Source: Ferrovibrio sp. MS7 | GTDB lineage: Bacteria; Pseudomonadota; Alphaproteobacteria; Ferrovibrionales; Ferrovibrionaceae | DNA: 64,000 nucleotides | Assembly: GCF_038404985.1 (NCBI RefSeq) | Contig: NZ_JBBKBA010000001.1 | Location: 1,020,001 to 1,084,000 of the forward strand | Direction: 5' to 3' | Part shown: piece by piece, positions 55,564-63,279 of the stretch | How the letters are laid out: every line of letters starts with the position of its first letter | Position numbering within the stretch: the stretch's first letter is position 1 | Notes under the pieces: model-generated | What the model was told of the DNA's origin: nothing | The model's input: the letters and a program-made list of their open reading frames with translations, nothing else | The model's database searches: none | Made by a program: the position numbers and the translations under genes

Positions 55564-56724
55564 ATGACCACGCTCGACGACCTGCCGACTCCCAGCCTGA
55601 TCCTCGACCTCGCCCGCCTGGAACGGAATGTCCGGCGGATGCGCCAGCGCGCCGCCCAGCTCGGGGTGGGGTTGCGGCCACATCTCAAGACCGCCAAGTC
55701 GGCCCGCGTCGCCAGATTGGCGCATGACGGCCAAGCCGGGCCGGTCACGGTTTCGACGCTGGCCGAGGCGGCCTATTTCGCCCGCGCCGGCTTCACCGAC
55801 ATCCTGTATGCCGTCGGCATCGTGCCGGCCAAGCTGGAACAGGCGGCAGGCATCATCAAGGCCGGCTGCGACCTCAAGCTGATCACCGATGACGTGGACG
55901 CGGCAGCCGCCGTGGCGGAACGCGGCCGGGCGCTTGGTGTTACTTTTCGCGTGCTGATCAAGATCGATACCGGATTGGGCCGCGCCGGCATCGCGCCGGA
56001 CTCGGACCTGCTGCGGCCGCTGGCCGAGGCGCTGAGTCAGCCGGGCGCGGAACTTGCCGGCGTGCTGACCCATGCCGGGCATTCCTACCATGCCAAGGGC
56101 GAGGTCGAGATCGCGGCGATTGCCGAGGCCGAGCGCGCCGGCGTGGTGCGTGCCGCCGAGCGGCTGCGCGGCTTCGGTTATGCCTGCCCGATTGTATCGG
56201 TCGGCTCGACGCCCACCGCCCTGTTCGCCGAGAAACTCGATGGCGTCACCGAGATGCGGCCAGGCAATTACGTGTTCTTCGATCTGTTTCAGGCGGGACT
56301 TGGCACCTGCGCCATGACCGATATCGCGGTGTCGGTGCTGGCTTCCGTCACCGGGCGGCATCGGGTCCGCAACCACCTGCTGATCGATGCCGGTGGCCTG
56401 GCGCTGTCGAAGGATGTCGGCGCCAACGAGCATCGCCCGCATACTGGCTATGGCCTGGTCTGCCTGCCCGGCGGCGCAATGCCGCTGCCCGGCCTGGCGG
56501 TGACGGATGTGCATCAGGAACATGGCCTGATCGGTCCCGCCGATCCGGGGTTGAATCAGGCCAATCTGCCGTTTGAGCGTTTCCCGGTTGGCAGCCGGCT
56601 GCGGGTGCTGCCGAATCATTCCTGCATGACCGCGGCGATGTATGATCGCTATTACGTCGTTTCCGGCCAGCCGGGCGACAATGGCGCCATCATCGCCGAA
56701 TGGGATCGCGTTAACGGCTGGTGA
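55564..56724 (+). CDS. D-threonine aldolase / D-serine dehydratase-like PLP enzyme
   Basis: 386 residues, fold-type III (alanine-racemase-like). PLP lysine in LRPHLKTAKS near residue 42. GHSYHAKGEVE and the C-terminal VLPNHSCMTAAM give the His-x-Cys metal site of the DSD1/D-threonine aldolase family, which is metal-activated. Cleaves D-threonine to glycine and acetaldehyde or dehydrates D-serine; which is not decided. It starts nine bases after the GGDEF-EAL stop. Confidence 0.9.
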   Translation: MTTLDDLPTPSLILDLARLERNVRRMRQRAAQLGVGLRPHLKTAKSARVARLAHDGQAGPVTVSTLAEAAYFARAGFTDILYAVGIVPAKLEQAAGIIKAGCDLKLITDDVDAAAAVAERGRALGVTFRVLIKIDTGLGRAGIAPDSDLLRPLAEALSQPGAELAGVLTHAGHSYHAKGEVEIAAIAEAERAGVVRAAERLRGFGYACPIVSVGSTPTALFAEKLDGVTEMRPGNYVFFDLFQAGLGTCAMTDIAVSVLASVTGRHRVRNHLLIDAGGLALSKDVGANEHRPHTGYGLVCLPGGAMPLPGLAVTDVHQEHGLIGPADPGLNQANLPFERFPVGSRLRVLPNHSCMTAAMYDRYYVVSGQPGDNGAIIAEWDRVNGW

Positions 56725-56731
56725 GGCAGCA

Positions 56732-57208
56732 GTGGAAGACGCTTTCCGCGCCAGCATCGGTCATCAGGGCCTGCACCGGCTCTATGATTACTGGTACGAA
56801 TTGAAGGCCCGCAAGCTTGAGCCGCCGCAGCGCTCGAGCTTCGATCCGCTGCGCATCGGGCCGTTCCTGTCTTCGCTGATCATCAACGAGGTGCTGCATG
56901 GCGAGGCCGCCGATGGCGGCGCGCGGTTCCGCATCCGGCTTGAAGGCGATGATGTGGTGCGGGCGCGCGGCTATTCCGCCAAGGGGCATTATCTCGACGA
57001 GCCGGGCGTGCTGCTGCTCAATCCAGATGCCACGATCAGCGAATACCGCCAGGTGGTTTCAAGCGGCGAGCCGTCCTACAGCGCCGGGCGGTTCCAGCAT
57101 GCGCAGCAGCGTTATGGCCGCATGTACCGCCTGGTGCTGCCTTTTGCCGGCAAGGAGCATCCCGGCCGGGTGGATTTCCTGTTCGTCGATTTCCGCTTCG
57201 AAATTTAA
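56732..57208 (+). CDS. PAS_5-type domain protein
   Basis: 158 residues from GTG 56732, chosen because GAGG lies about five bases upstream and the ATG-initiated frame would overlap the aldolase gene by 80 bases. Matches the alphaproteobacterial PAS_5 pattern: LYDYWYELKARKLEPPQRSSF, DPLRIGPFLSSLIINEV, RFRIRLEGDDV and YRLVLPFAGKEHPGRVDFL. Single domain without output; function unknown. Confidence 0.78.
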   Translation: MEDAFRASIGHQGLHRLYDYWYELKARKLEPPQRSSFDPLRIGPFLSSLIINEVLHGEAADGGARFRIRLEGDDVVRARGYSAKGHYLDEPGVLLLNPDATISEYRQVVSSGEPSYSAGRFQHAQQRYGRMYRLVLPFAGKEHPGRVDFLFVDFRFEI

Positions 57209-57224
57209 TTCAGGCTTTTCAGAT

Positions 57225-57653
57225 TTAAGTTTTTCTGGGCGTGCCCAACGCATAGGTCATGGTCGCCTGCGCCACCGGTGCGTCATTGCCTAAGCTGTGG
57301 AACAGCACATCGCCGAAGGCCAGGCTGCGGCCCAGCCGCACCACGCGGGCATCGCAGAGCAGGTCGGTATCGATGGCGGCACGGAAGAAGCTGGTATTCT
57401 GGCTCACCGCCGCCATGTCGGAAAAGCCGTTCTGGGCGGTCGAGACGGCAAAGGCCATGGCGGTATCGGCCACCGCCATGATCGCCTGGCTGCATAGCGC
57501 GCCGCCGATGCGCTGCAGGCGCGGGTTATTCGGCAGCCGCAGCCGCACATGGCCTTTTTCCAGGCTCTCGAAGCGCAGGCCCAGCTCATTGATCCAGGCC
57601 GGGAAATTCTGCGTCAGGATGGCGTCGGCCTCGGCCTTGGTCAGCATGCTCAT
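57225..57653 (-). CDS. PaaI-family hotdog thioesterase
   Basis: 142 residues. Hotdog fold: ALCSQAIMAVADTAMAFAVST helix with the catalytic Asp-type region and LGRSLAFGDVLFHS near the end. Likely acyl-CoA or aromatic-CoA thioesterase; substrate unknown. Convergent with the PAS_5 gene, divergent from rsmB. Confidence 0.85.
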   Translation of the reverse strand: MSMLTKAEADAILTQNFPAWINELGLRFESLEKGHVRLRLPNNPRLQRIGGALCSQAIMAVADTAMAFAVSTAQNGFSDMAAVSQNTSFFRAAIDTDLLCDARVVRLGRSLAFGDVLFHSLGNDAPVAQATMTYALGTPRKT

Positions 57654-57706
57654 GTCGCACCTCTTCGTGCATCGACTATAGCGGATATCGGCGCTAAAAG
57701 GGGGCC

Positions 57707-58993
57707 ATGACAGAAACCAATTCCCGCCGCGTCGCCGCTGCCCTGCTGCAGGCGGTGCTGGAACGCCGCCGCGCCCTTGATGAGGCCATGGCCGATCCGT
57801 CGCTCGGCTTTGCCAAACTGCCCGACCGCGACCGCGGTTTCGTGCGCCGCCTGGTGGCCGGCACCCTGCGCCGCCTGGGCCAGGTGGATGCTTTGCTCAA
57901 AGGCTTCGTCGATCGGACGCCGAAGGGCCTGCCGCTGCATGCCATGCGGCTGGGCCTCTGCGACCTGCTGTTCCTGGGCACTCCGCCGCATGCGGCGGTC
58001 TCGGCGACGGTGGAGATATTGCCGCAGGGGGCGAAGTCGCGCGGCCTGGTCAATGCCGTGCTGCGCCGCGCCGGCCGCGAGGGTGCCGCGCTGATTGCAT
58101 TGCAGGACGAAGCGATGCTCAACACGCCGGGTTGGCTGCGGCGGCGCTGGGAAGCGGCTTACGGCAAGGATGTGGCGCGCGACATCATGCGGGCGCATCT
58201 GGCCGAAGCAGCGCTCGATATCACCGTGAAAAGTGATGCCGCCGCCTGGGCGGCGCCGCTCAACGCCGTGGTGTTGCCGAACGGCAGCCTGCGGCGGCTG
58301 GAAGGCGGCGCCGTAGATGGCCTGCCGGGCTTCAATGATGAGGCTGGCGCGCAATGGTGGGTGCAGGATGCCGCCGCCGCCCTGCCGGCGAAGCTGTTTG
58401 GCGACCTGAATGGCAAACTGGTGGCTGATCTCTGCGCCGCGCCCGGCGGCAAGACGGCGCAGTTGCTGAGCCAAGGCGCCGAGGTCTATGCCATCGACCG
58501 CTCCGAGCCGCGTCTGCAGCGGCTGAAGCGCAACCTGACGCGGCTTGGCCTCAAGGCCCGCGTGCGCACCGCCGATGCCGCCGAGTGGCGGCCGGAGGAA
58601 GGCTTGCTCGATGGCGTGCTGCTGGATGCGCCCTGCTCGGCCACCGGCACTATCCGCCGCCATCCCGAGCTGCCCTATATCAAGCAGGAAAGCGATATTG
58701 CCAAGCTCGCCGAGTTGCAGCGCCGCCTGCTCGAGCATGCGGTGAGCCTGCTCAAGCCCGGCGGCCTGCTGGTCTATGGCACCTGCTCGCTCGAGCCGGA
58801 GGAAGGCGAGGCGCAGCGCGACTGGCTGCTGGCCCATGCCGAACTCGAGCCGCTGCCGATCACGCCCGGCGAACTCGGCGTGCCGGCGGCGATGATCGAT
58901 GCCAAGGGCGGCTTGCGCAGCCTGCCCTGCCATTGGCCGGAGCATGGTGGCATCGACGGCTTCTTCGCCGCGCGGTTCAGGAAGAAAAGCTAA
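57707..58993 (+). CDS. rsmB: 16S rRNA m5C methyltransferase RsmB family
   Basis: 428 residues. N-terminal NusB-like RNA-binding domain (about 1-140) and C-terminal SAM-dependent methyltransferase: APGGKTAQLL (SAM), DAPCSATGTIRRHPELPY with the motif-IV Cys, and YGTCSLEPEE with the catalytic motif-VI Cys. Expected to methylate C967. The stop overlaps that of the convergent phosphatase-like gene by four bases (CTAA). Confidence 0.95.
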   Translation: MTETNSRRVAAALLQAVLERRRALDEAMADPSLGFAKLPDRDRGFVRRLVAGTLRRLGQVDALLKGFVDRTPKGLPLHAMRLGLCDLLFLGTPPHAAVSATVEILPQGAKSRGLVNAVLRRAGREGAALIALQDEAMLNTPGWLRRRWEAAYGKDVARDIMRAHLAEAALDITVKSDAAAWAAPLNAVVLPNGSLRRLEGGAVDGLPGFNDEAGAQWWVQDAAAALPAKLFGDLNGKLVADLCAAPGGKTAQLLSQGAEVYAIDRSEPRLQRLKRNLTRLGLKARVRTADAAEWRPEEGLLDGVLLDAPCSATGTIRRHPELPYIKQESDIAKLAELQRRLLEHAVSLLKPGGLLVYGTCSLEPEEGEAQRDWLLAHAELEPLPITPGELGVPAAMIDAKGGLRSLPCHWPEHGGIDGFFAARFRKKS

Positions 58994-59829
58994 ACCGCGA
59001 AGCTTTCCTCGACGCCGCCATTCAGCGCGAAGCAGGCGACGTTGAGCGGCCCGCCGAAACCGGCGCCACCATCGAGGCAGGCAGTGAAGGCGCCGAGATG
59101 TGGCCCTTCGCCCTGCGGATTGGCGCCAGCGATGACGCGGCGGAATCCAGCATAGGGTTCGCTCATGCCCTTGAAGGCCGGTGAGCCCCACCAGAGATGA
59201 TCGCCCTGGGATTCCAGCGGCTGCTGCGGATCGATGCCGGCATGCACGAACAGCAATTCGCCGCCTTGCGTGAAGGCGGCGCGACGCTGTGCGGCAAACA
59301 ATTCGTCATGGCCGGGATATTTGCGGATCGTGGCGCGCAGCGCGTTGGTCCAGCGGCTGACGCTACGCGCGCCCTCGCGCAGGATGCCGGGCACCTTGTC
59401 GGGATCCTCGCCATAGGCGCGCAAGGTGGCTTCCAGGCCGTGCCGGCGCATCCAGTCGAACACCGCACCGGGGCCGGCGGCGAACTGGATCTGCAGCAGC
59501 TTGCGCCACATCTCCTCCTGCGCGCCTTTCAGGTAGACGATATCTTCCGGCATGGCGCCGGGCAGGCAGAGGAAGTCGCGGCGAAACAGCACCAGCTCGT
59601 CCAGCGTCGCAATCGCCGCCTCGCCATAGCCGATCATGTTGCCAAGATAGACCAGGCGGTCGCCGGGCAGCAGGCGCATCGCCAGTTCCTGATGTGCTTC
59701 GCGCAGGCGCTGCACATCGGCGCGCAAGGCCGCGATGGCCCAGACGCGCCGGGCACCACGCAGAACGGCGAAGGCCTCCGCGCCGGCCGGAGTGACTGGG
59801 CCAGGGCTGCGGGGCCTCGGATCGTTCAC
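58990..59829 (-). CDS. PPP-fold metallophosphoesterase lacking catalytic residues (pseudo-phosphatase)
   Basis: 279 residues from GTG 59829, seven bases after the carD stop. The fold is recognisable from VWAIAALRAD, GDRLVYLGNMIGYG, LKGAQEEMW and LLFVHAGIDP. These sit where active PPP enzymes have GDIHG, GDxVDRG, GNHE and the VHAG histidine. Motif I lost Asp and His, motif II has N and G for the aspartates, and motif III has AQ for NH. Only the VHAG histidine remains. Metal-dependent catalysis is therefore unlikely; a binding role is more probable. It appears to share an operon with carD. Confidence 0.82.
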   Translation of the reverse strand: MNDPRPRSPGPVTPAGAEAFAVLRGARRVWAIAALRADVQRLREAHQELAMRLLPGDRLVYLGNMIGYGEAAIATLDELVLFRRDFLCLPGAMPEDIVYLKGAQEEMWRKLLQIQFAAGPGAVFDWMRRHGLEATLRAYGEDPDKVPGILREGARSVSRWTNALRATIRKYPGHDELFAAQRRAAFTQGGELLFVHAGIDPQQPLESQGDHLWWGSPAFKGMSEPYAGFRRVIAGANPQGEGPHLGAFTACLDGGAGFGGPLNVACFALNGGVEESFAV

Positions 59830-59836
59830 GGCGCCG

Positions 59837-60940
59837 TCACGCCGCCTTGAGGTATTTGTCCAGCTTCTTCGCCGCGCTGTCCTCGTCGATACGCTCGACG
59901 GCGGCCAGTTCGCGCACCAGGCGGTCCAGCGCGCTCTCGTAGATCTGGCGCTCGGAATAGCTCTGGTCCGGCTGGCCGGCATTGCGGTGCAGGTCGCGCA
60001 CCACTTCCGCAATCGACACCGGATCGCCGGAATTGATCTTGGCTTCGTATTCCTGGGCGCGGCGGCTCCACATCGCGCGCTTGATGCGGGCGCGGCCCTT
60101 CAGCGTGTCCAGCGCGGTGCGCATCTTCTGCGGCGAGCTGAGCTTGCGGATACCCACCGAAGTCACCTTGGTGAGCGGGATGCGCACGGTCATCTTGTCG
60201 CGCTCGAACTCCACGACCATCAGGTCGAGTTCGAAGCCGGCAATCGACTGCTTTTCGATACGCAGAACCTTGCCCACGCCATGGGTGGGGTAAACAACAT
60301 GATCACCGGCACTAAAATCCACTTTGACCTTCGCTGGGGGAGTTTTGGGTTGCACGATCTTGCTGGGCGCGGCGGGTTTGGGTTCCGGCGGCTTCACCGG
60401 CTGCGGGAGCGGCCGGGTGGGAGCTGCGGAAACCGCCATCGGCTTCACCGGGCCTTTCGGTGCCGGTTTAGCCGCCTCGACCTTGCCCGGCTTGGCCGGG
60501 GCCTTGGCGGCTTCCGGCTTGGCAGCGGCTTTCGCCGCCTCAGGCTTGGCCGCCTTGGGCGCGGCGGTGGCTGGTGCCTTCGGTGTTTCCGGTTTCGCTG
60601 CCTTGGCCGGGGCGACCGCCTTGGGGGCGGGCTTGGCCGGGCTGGCAGACTTTTTAGCAGCCGGCGCGGACGCCGGCTTCTTGGCCCCTGAGGTGGCGGC
60701 AGGCGGGGCGGCGGATTTCTTAGCTGCCGGGGCGGCCTTGACCGGGGCGGCGGGCGCCGGCTTCTTGGCGGCGGGGGCCGCAGCGGGCTTCTTCGCAGCC
60801 GGCTTGGCGGCGGCCTTCGCGGGGGCGGCCTTCACCGATGCAGGCTTCTTTGCCACGGCTGCCTTGGTTGGCGCTGCCTTGGTTGCCGCTGGTTTGACTG
60901 CCGGGGCGGCTGCAGCCTTCTTGTCCTTGGCTTTCTTCAA
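59837..60940 (-). CDS. carD: CarD-family regulator with histone-H1-like N-terminal tail
   Basis: 367 residues. Residues 1 to about 203 are a low-complexity Lys/Ala/Pro tail made of AAKKPA-type repeats, similar in composition to AlgP and eukaryotic H1 tails. The rest is a complete CarD/CdnL domain: AGDHVVYPTHGVGKVLRIEK (RNA-polymerase-binding Tudor-like part) and a helical DNA-binding part with MWSRRAQEYEAKI. CarD stabilises the open promoter complex. Typical alphaproteobacterial CdnL proteins are about 170 residues without such a tail. Confidence 0.93.
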   Translation of the reverse strand: MKKAKDKKAAAAPAVKPAATKAAPTKAAVAKKPASVKAAPAKAAAKPAAKKPAAAPAAKKPAPAAPVKAAPAAKKSAAPPAATSGAKKPASAPAAKKSASPAKPAPKAVAPAKAAKPETPKAPATAAPKAAKPEAAKAAAKPEAAKAPAKPGKVEAAKPAPKGPVKPMAVSAAPTRPLPQPVKPPEPKPAAPSKIVQPKTPPAKVKVDFSAGDHVVYPTHGVGKVLRIEKQSIAGFELDLMVVEFERDKMTVRIPLTKVTSVGIRKLSSPQKMRTALDTLKGRARIKRAMWSRRAQEYEAKINSGDPVSIAEVVRDLHRNAGQPDQSYSERQIYESALDRLVRELAAVERIDEDSAAKKLDKYLKAA

Positions 60941-61237
60941 AGCTCCACCTCTTAAAACGGCCAGGCGCCCCGTCTGCCCCGGCTGGTCCGGGCGGAAACG
61001 CCGGCAGCCGGCGCCGGAAACATCGGCAACCAGTACACAGCGCGAACAGGGGCGGAAAACCCGGCACTTTTCAGTAGAATCCCTGAAAAGCGTTGTTATT
61101 CGGTTACAAATATACCACAGCCGGGCCCTATTTGACAGGACCCTTCACCAGGCAAGGGCGGAATCCCCGGATTTTACGGGTTGGCTGGGGGGAAGCAGGT
61201 ATTCAGGGCCGGGCAGAGATTCGGGACCAGGGCGGGA
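60941..61237. other. Intergenic region upstream of carD
   Basis: 297 bp between fdxA and carD, both leftward. Its carD-proximal part is GC-rich; 61090-61140 is AT-richer (GTTATTCGGTTACAAATATA) and is the most likely promoter area. No gene or strong dyad seen. Confidence 0.45.
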
Positions 61238-61564
61238 TCAGCCCGGATTGGGGTCCAGCATGGCCAGCTTGCCGGGCTTGCCCTTCCATTCGTCGGCATC
61301 GGCAGGCGCTTCACCCTTGCGGGTGATATTCGGCCATTTGGCGGCATAGTCGCGGTTGAGTTCCACCCATTCGGCGGCGCGGCCGTCGGAATCCGGGATA
61401 ATCGCCTCGGCCGGGCATTCCGGCTCGCAGACACCGCAATCGATGCATTCGTCGGGATTGATCACCAGCATGTTGGCGCCGACATAGAAGCAGTCCACCG
61501 GACAGACTTCGACGCAGTCCATATACTTGCACTTGATGCAATTCTCGGTGACGACGTAGGTCAT
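61238..61564 (-). CDS. fdxA: Ferredoxin FdxA (7Fe-8S type)
   Basis: 108 residues from ATG 61564. N-terminal cluster motifs: [18 protein letters not shown] and [16 protein letters not shown], with the spacing of [3Fe-4S][4Fe-4S] ferredoxins, and a C-terminal tail [16 protein letters not shown]. Alphaproteobacteria often keep fdxA next to carD, as here. Confidence 0.96.
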   Translation of the reverse strand: MTYVVTENCIKCKYMDCVEVCPVDCFYVGANMLVINPDECIDCGVCEPECPAEAIIPDSDGRAAEWVELNRDYAAKWPNITRKGEAPADADEWKGKPGKLAMLDPNPG

Positions 61565-61685
61565 GCTGACGACATCCTCGGGGGCTGATACGCGGCCTGC
61601 CATATAGGGCTGGGGCCGGCGCGGGCAACCGGGTAGCACGACGGACCCGAGGGGTCAATCGCCGATCACCTGATATCTATTTGCG

Positions 61686-61952
61686 TCAGATTTCCTCATA
61701 GCTGGCCTGGGCCTCCGGCGCCGGGCCGCGGCGCAGGGGCAGGCTCAGCAGGCGCACCACCTTCACCCCGCCAGGCAATGGCAGGGTTAGCACGTCGCCG
61801 GCCCGCACCAGGTTGTGGGGTTTCTCGGCAACGCGGCCGTTGATACGGATGCGGCTCTTGCCGATCAGCGCCTGTGCCAGCGCGCGGGTCTTGCAGAACC
61901 GCGCGTGGTGCAACCACTTGTCCAGCCGCAAACTGTCCAATGCCTCGGGCAT
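61686..61952 (-). CDS. RNA-binding S4-domain protein (Hsp15-like)
   Basis: 88 residues from ATG 61952. S4 domain across most of the protein: LRLDKWLHHARFCKTRALAQ and GRVAEKPHNLVRAGDVLTL. Hsp15 relatives bind stalled 50S subunits carrying nascent peptidyl-tRNA. In many alphaproteobacteria this gene lies between a helicase and fdxA; here no helicase precedes it. Confidence 0.9.
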   Translation of the reverse strand: MPEALDSLRLDKWLHHARFCKTRALAQALIGKSRIRINGRVAEKPHNLVRAGDVLTLPLPGGVKVVRLLSLPLRRGPAPEAQASYEEI

Positions 61953-61980
61953 GGCGGCATCATACCGCCCGCCCCTTCTA

Positions 61981-62012
61981 TCGTCATGCCCTGCCTCCGC
62001 AGGGCATGACGG
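61981..62012. repeat. Hairpin repeat between S4 and YbdK genes
   Basis: CGTCATGCCCTGC and GCAGGGCATGACG are perfectly inverted around CTCC. Similar to the GTCATGCC half-sites of the dispersed repeats. Confidence 0.6.
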
Positions 62013-62026
62013 GTTTTGTTGTGTGT

Positions 62027-63148
62027 TCAAGCCCGCGTGGTTTCCGCCAGCCAGCCGACCACGTCGCGCAGGGCCTCGATGCGGCTGAGGCCCTCCTGTC
62101 GCTTCTTCCGGTAGAGCGCCATCTGCTGCGCCGCGCTGGTGCCGCGCTGCAAGATTGTGCGGGCATGCTGCACTTCGGCCACGCAGTCGAGCGCCTCGGC
62201 ATCTTCGGCGATCAGGCCGAGCAGGGCCTCGACCACATCGGCAAACGGCACGATCTGGCGGTTGTCAAAATCGATCTGGCCTTCCGCCGTGCCATAGCGT
62301 TGCGCCCGCCAGCGGTTCTCCTCGATCAGCAGCCTTGTGTGGTTCCGCCAGGTGCCGTTGATATCGGGGCGGCGGCGCAGCAGCCGCACCATGCAGCGAT
62401 ACAGAGCCGCGATGCACAGCGTGTCTTCGAGATGGGTGCAGGAATCCGCCACGCGCAATTCCAGCGTCGGGAAACGCAAGGATGGCCGGATCGCCCACCA
62501 CACGTGGCTGGCATCCTCGATCACGCCGGCGGAGACCAGCGTGTCAATATAGCCCTGGTAGTCGGCCAGGTTGACGAAGAAATCCGGAATGCCGGTGCGC
62601 GGCAGTTCGTCATAGGCGGCGAGGCGATAGCCCATCAGCCCGGTGGGATACTTGGCCCAGAATGGCGACGAGGTACTGAGGCCCAGTAGCAGCGGCAGGA
62701 ACGGCAGCATGCGGTTCATCACGTCAATGCGCACATGCGGGTCCTTGACCTCCACATGCACATGCAGGCCGCACAGCATGTTGCGCCGCGCCAGGAATTT
62801 CAGGTCATTGGCCAGCTTGTGATAGCGCGGCTTGTCGGTCGGCAACTGCTCCGACCACACCGCCAGCGGATGCGTGCCGGCGGCAAAAACTTGCATGTCG
62901 AATTCCGCCGCCGCCTCGGCCAGCGCGCGGCGATAGCGGCGCAAGGCCTGGCGGGCTTCTTCCAGCGAGGAACAGACCGGCGTGCCGACTTCGATCTGCG
63001 ACTGCAGCAATTCCGGCGTCACCTGTTCGCCAAGCGCGCCGCGAAAGCGCCGGATCAGGGCGCGGGGCATGCGGGCGATGGTGTTTTTGCTGTCGGCCTC
63101 GGCGAGGAAATACTCTTCTTCGATGCCTAGCGTATAGGGCTCGTTCAT
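62027..63148 (-). CDS. Carboxylate-amine ligase, YbdK/GCS2 family
   Basis: 373 residues. ATP-grasp-like glutamate-cysteine ligase 2 fold: TLGIEEEYFLAEADS start with the metal-binding glutamates, CGLHVHVEVKDPHVRIDVMN and RFPTLELRVADSCTHLED. YbdK-type enzymes have weak gamma-glutamylcysteine ligase activity; the true role is uncertain. Single gene with its own start. Confidence 0.92.
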   Translation of the reverse strand: MNEPYTLGIEEEYFLAEADSKNTIARMPRALIRRFRGALGEQVTPELLQSQIEVGTPVCSSLEEARQALRRYRRALAEAAAEFDMQVFAAGTHPLAVWSEQLPTDKPRYHKLANDLKFLARRNMLCGLHVHVEVKDPHVRIDVMNRMLPFLPLLLGLSTSSPFWAKYPTGLMGYRLAAYDELPRTGIPDFFVNLADYQGYIDTLVSAGVIEDASHVWWAIRPSLRFPTLELRVADSCTHLEDTLCIAALYRCMVRLLRRRPDINGTWRNHTRLLIEENRWRAQRYGTAEGQIDFDNRQIVPFADVVEALLGLIAEDAEALDCVAEVQHARTILQRGTSAAQQMALYRKKRQEGLSRIEALRDVVGWLAETTRA

Positions 63149-63279
63149 GGCGGGCTCCTTCTAGTTCCATTGGTTGATGCGCAGCACTGAACGGCAATTG
63201 GGGCGGGAATGTGGCGAATCTGCTGGCAATTCGGGGCAATCAAACTGTAGAAATTGGAGAACAACTGGGGGGAGTAAGC

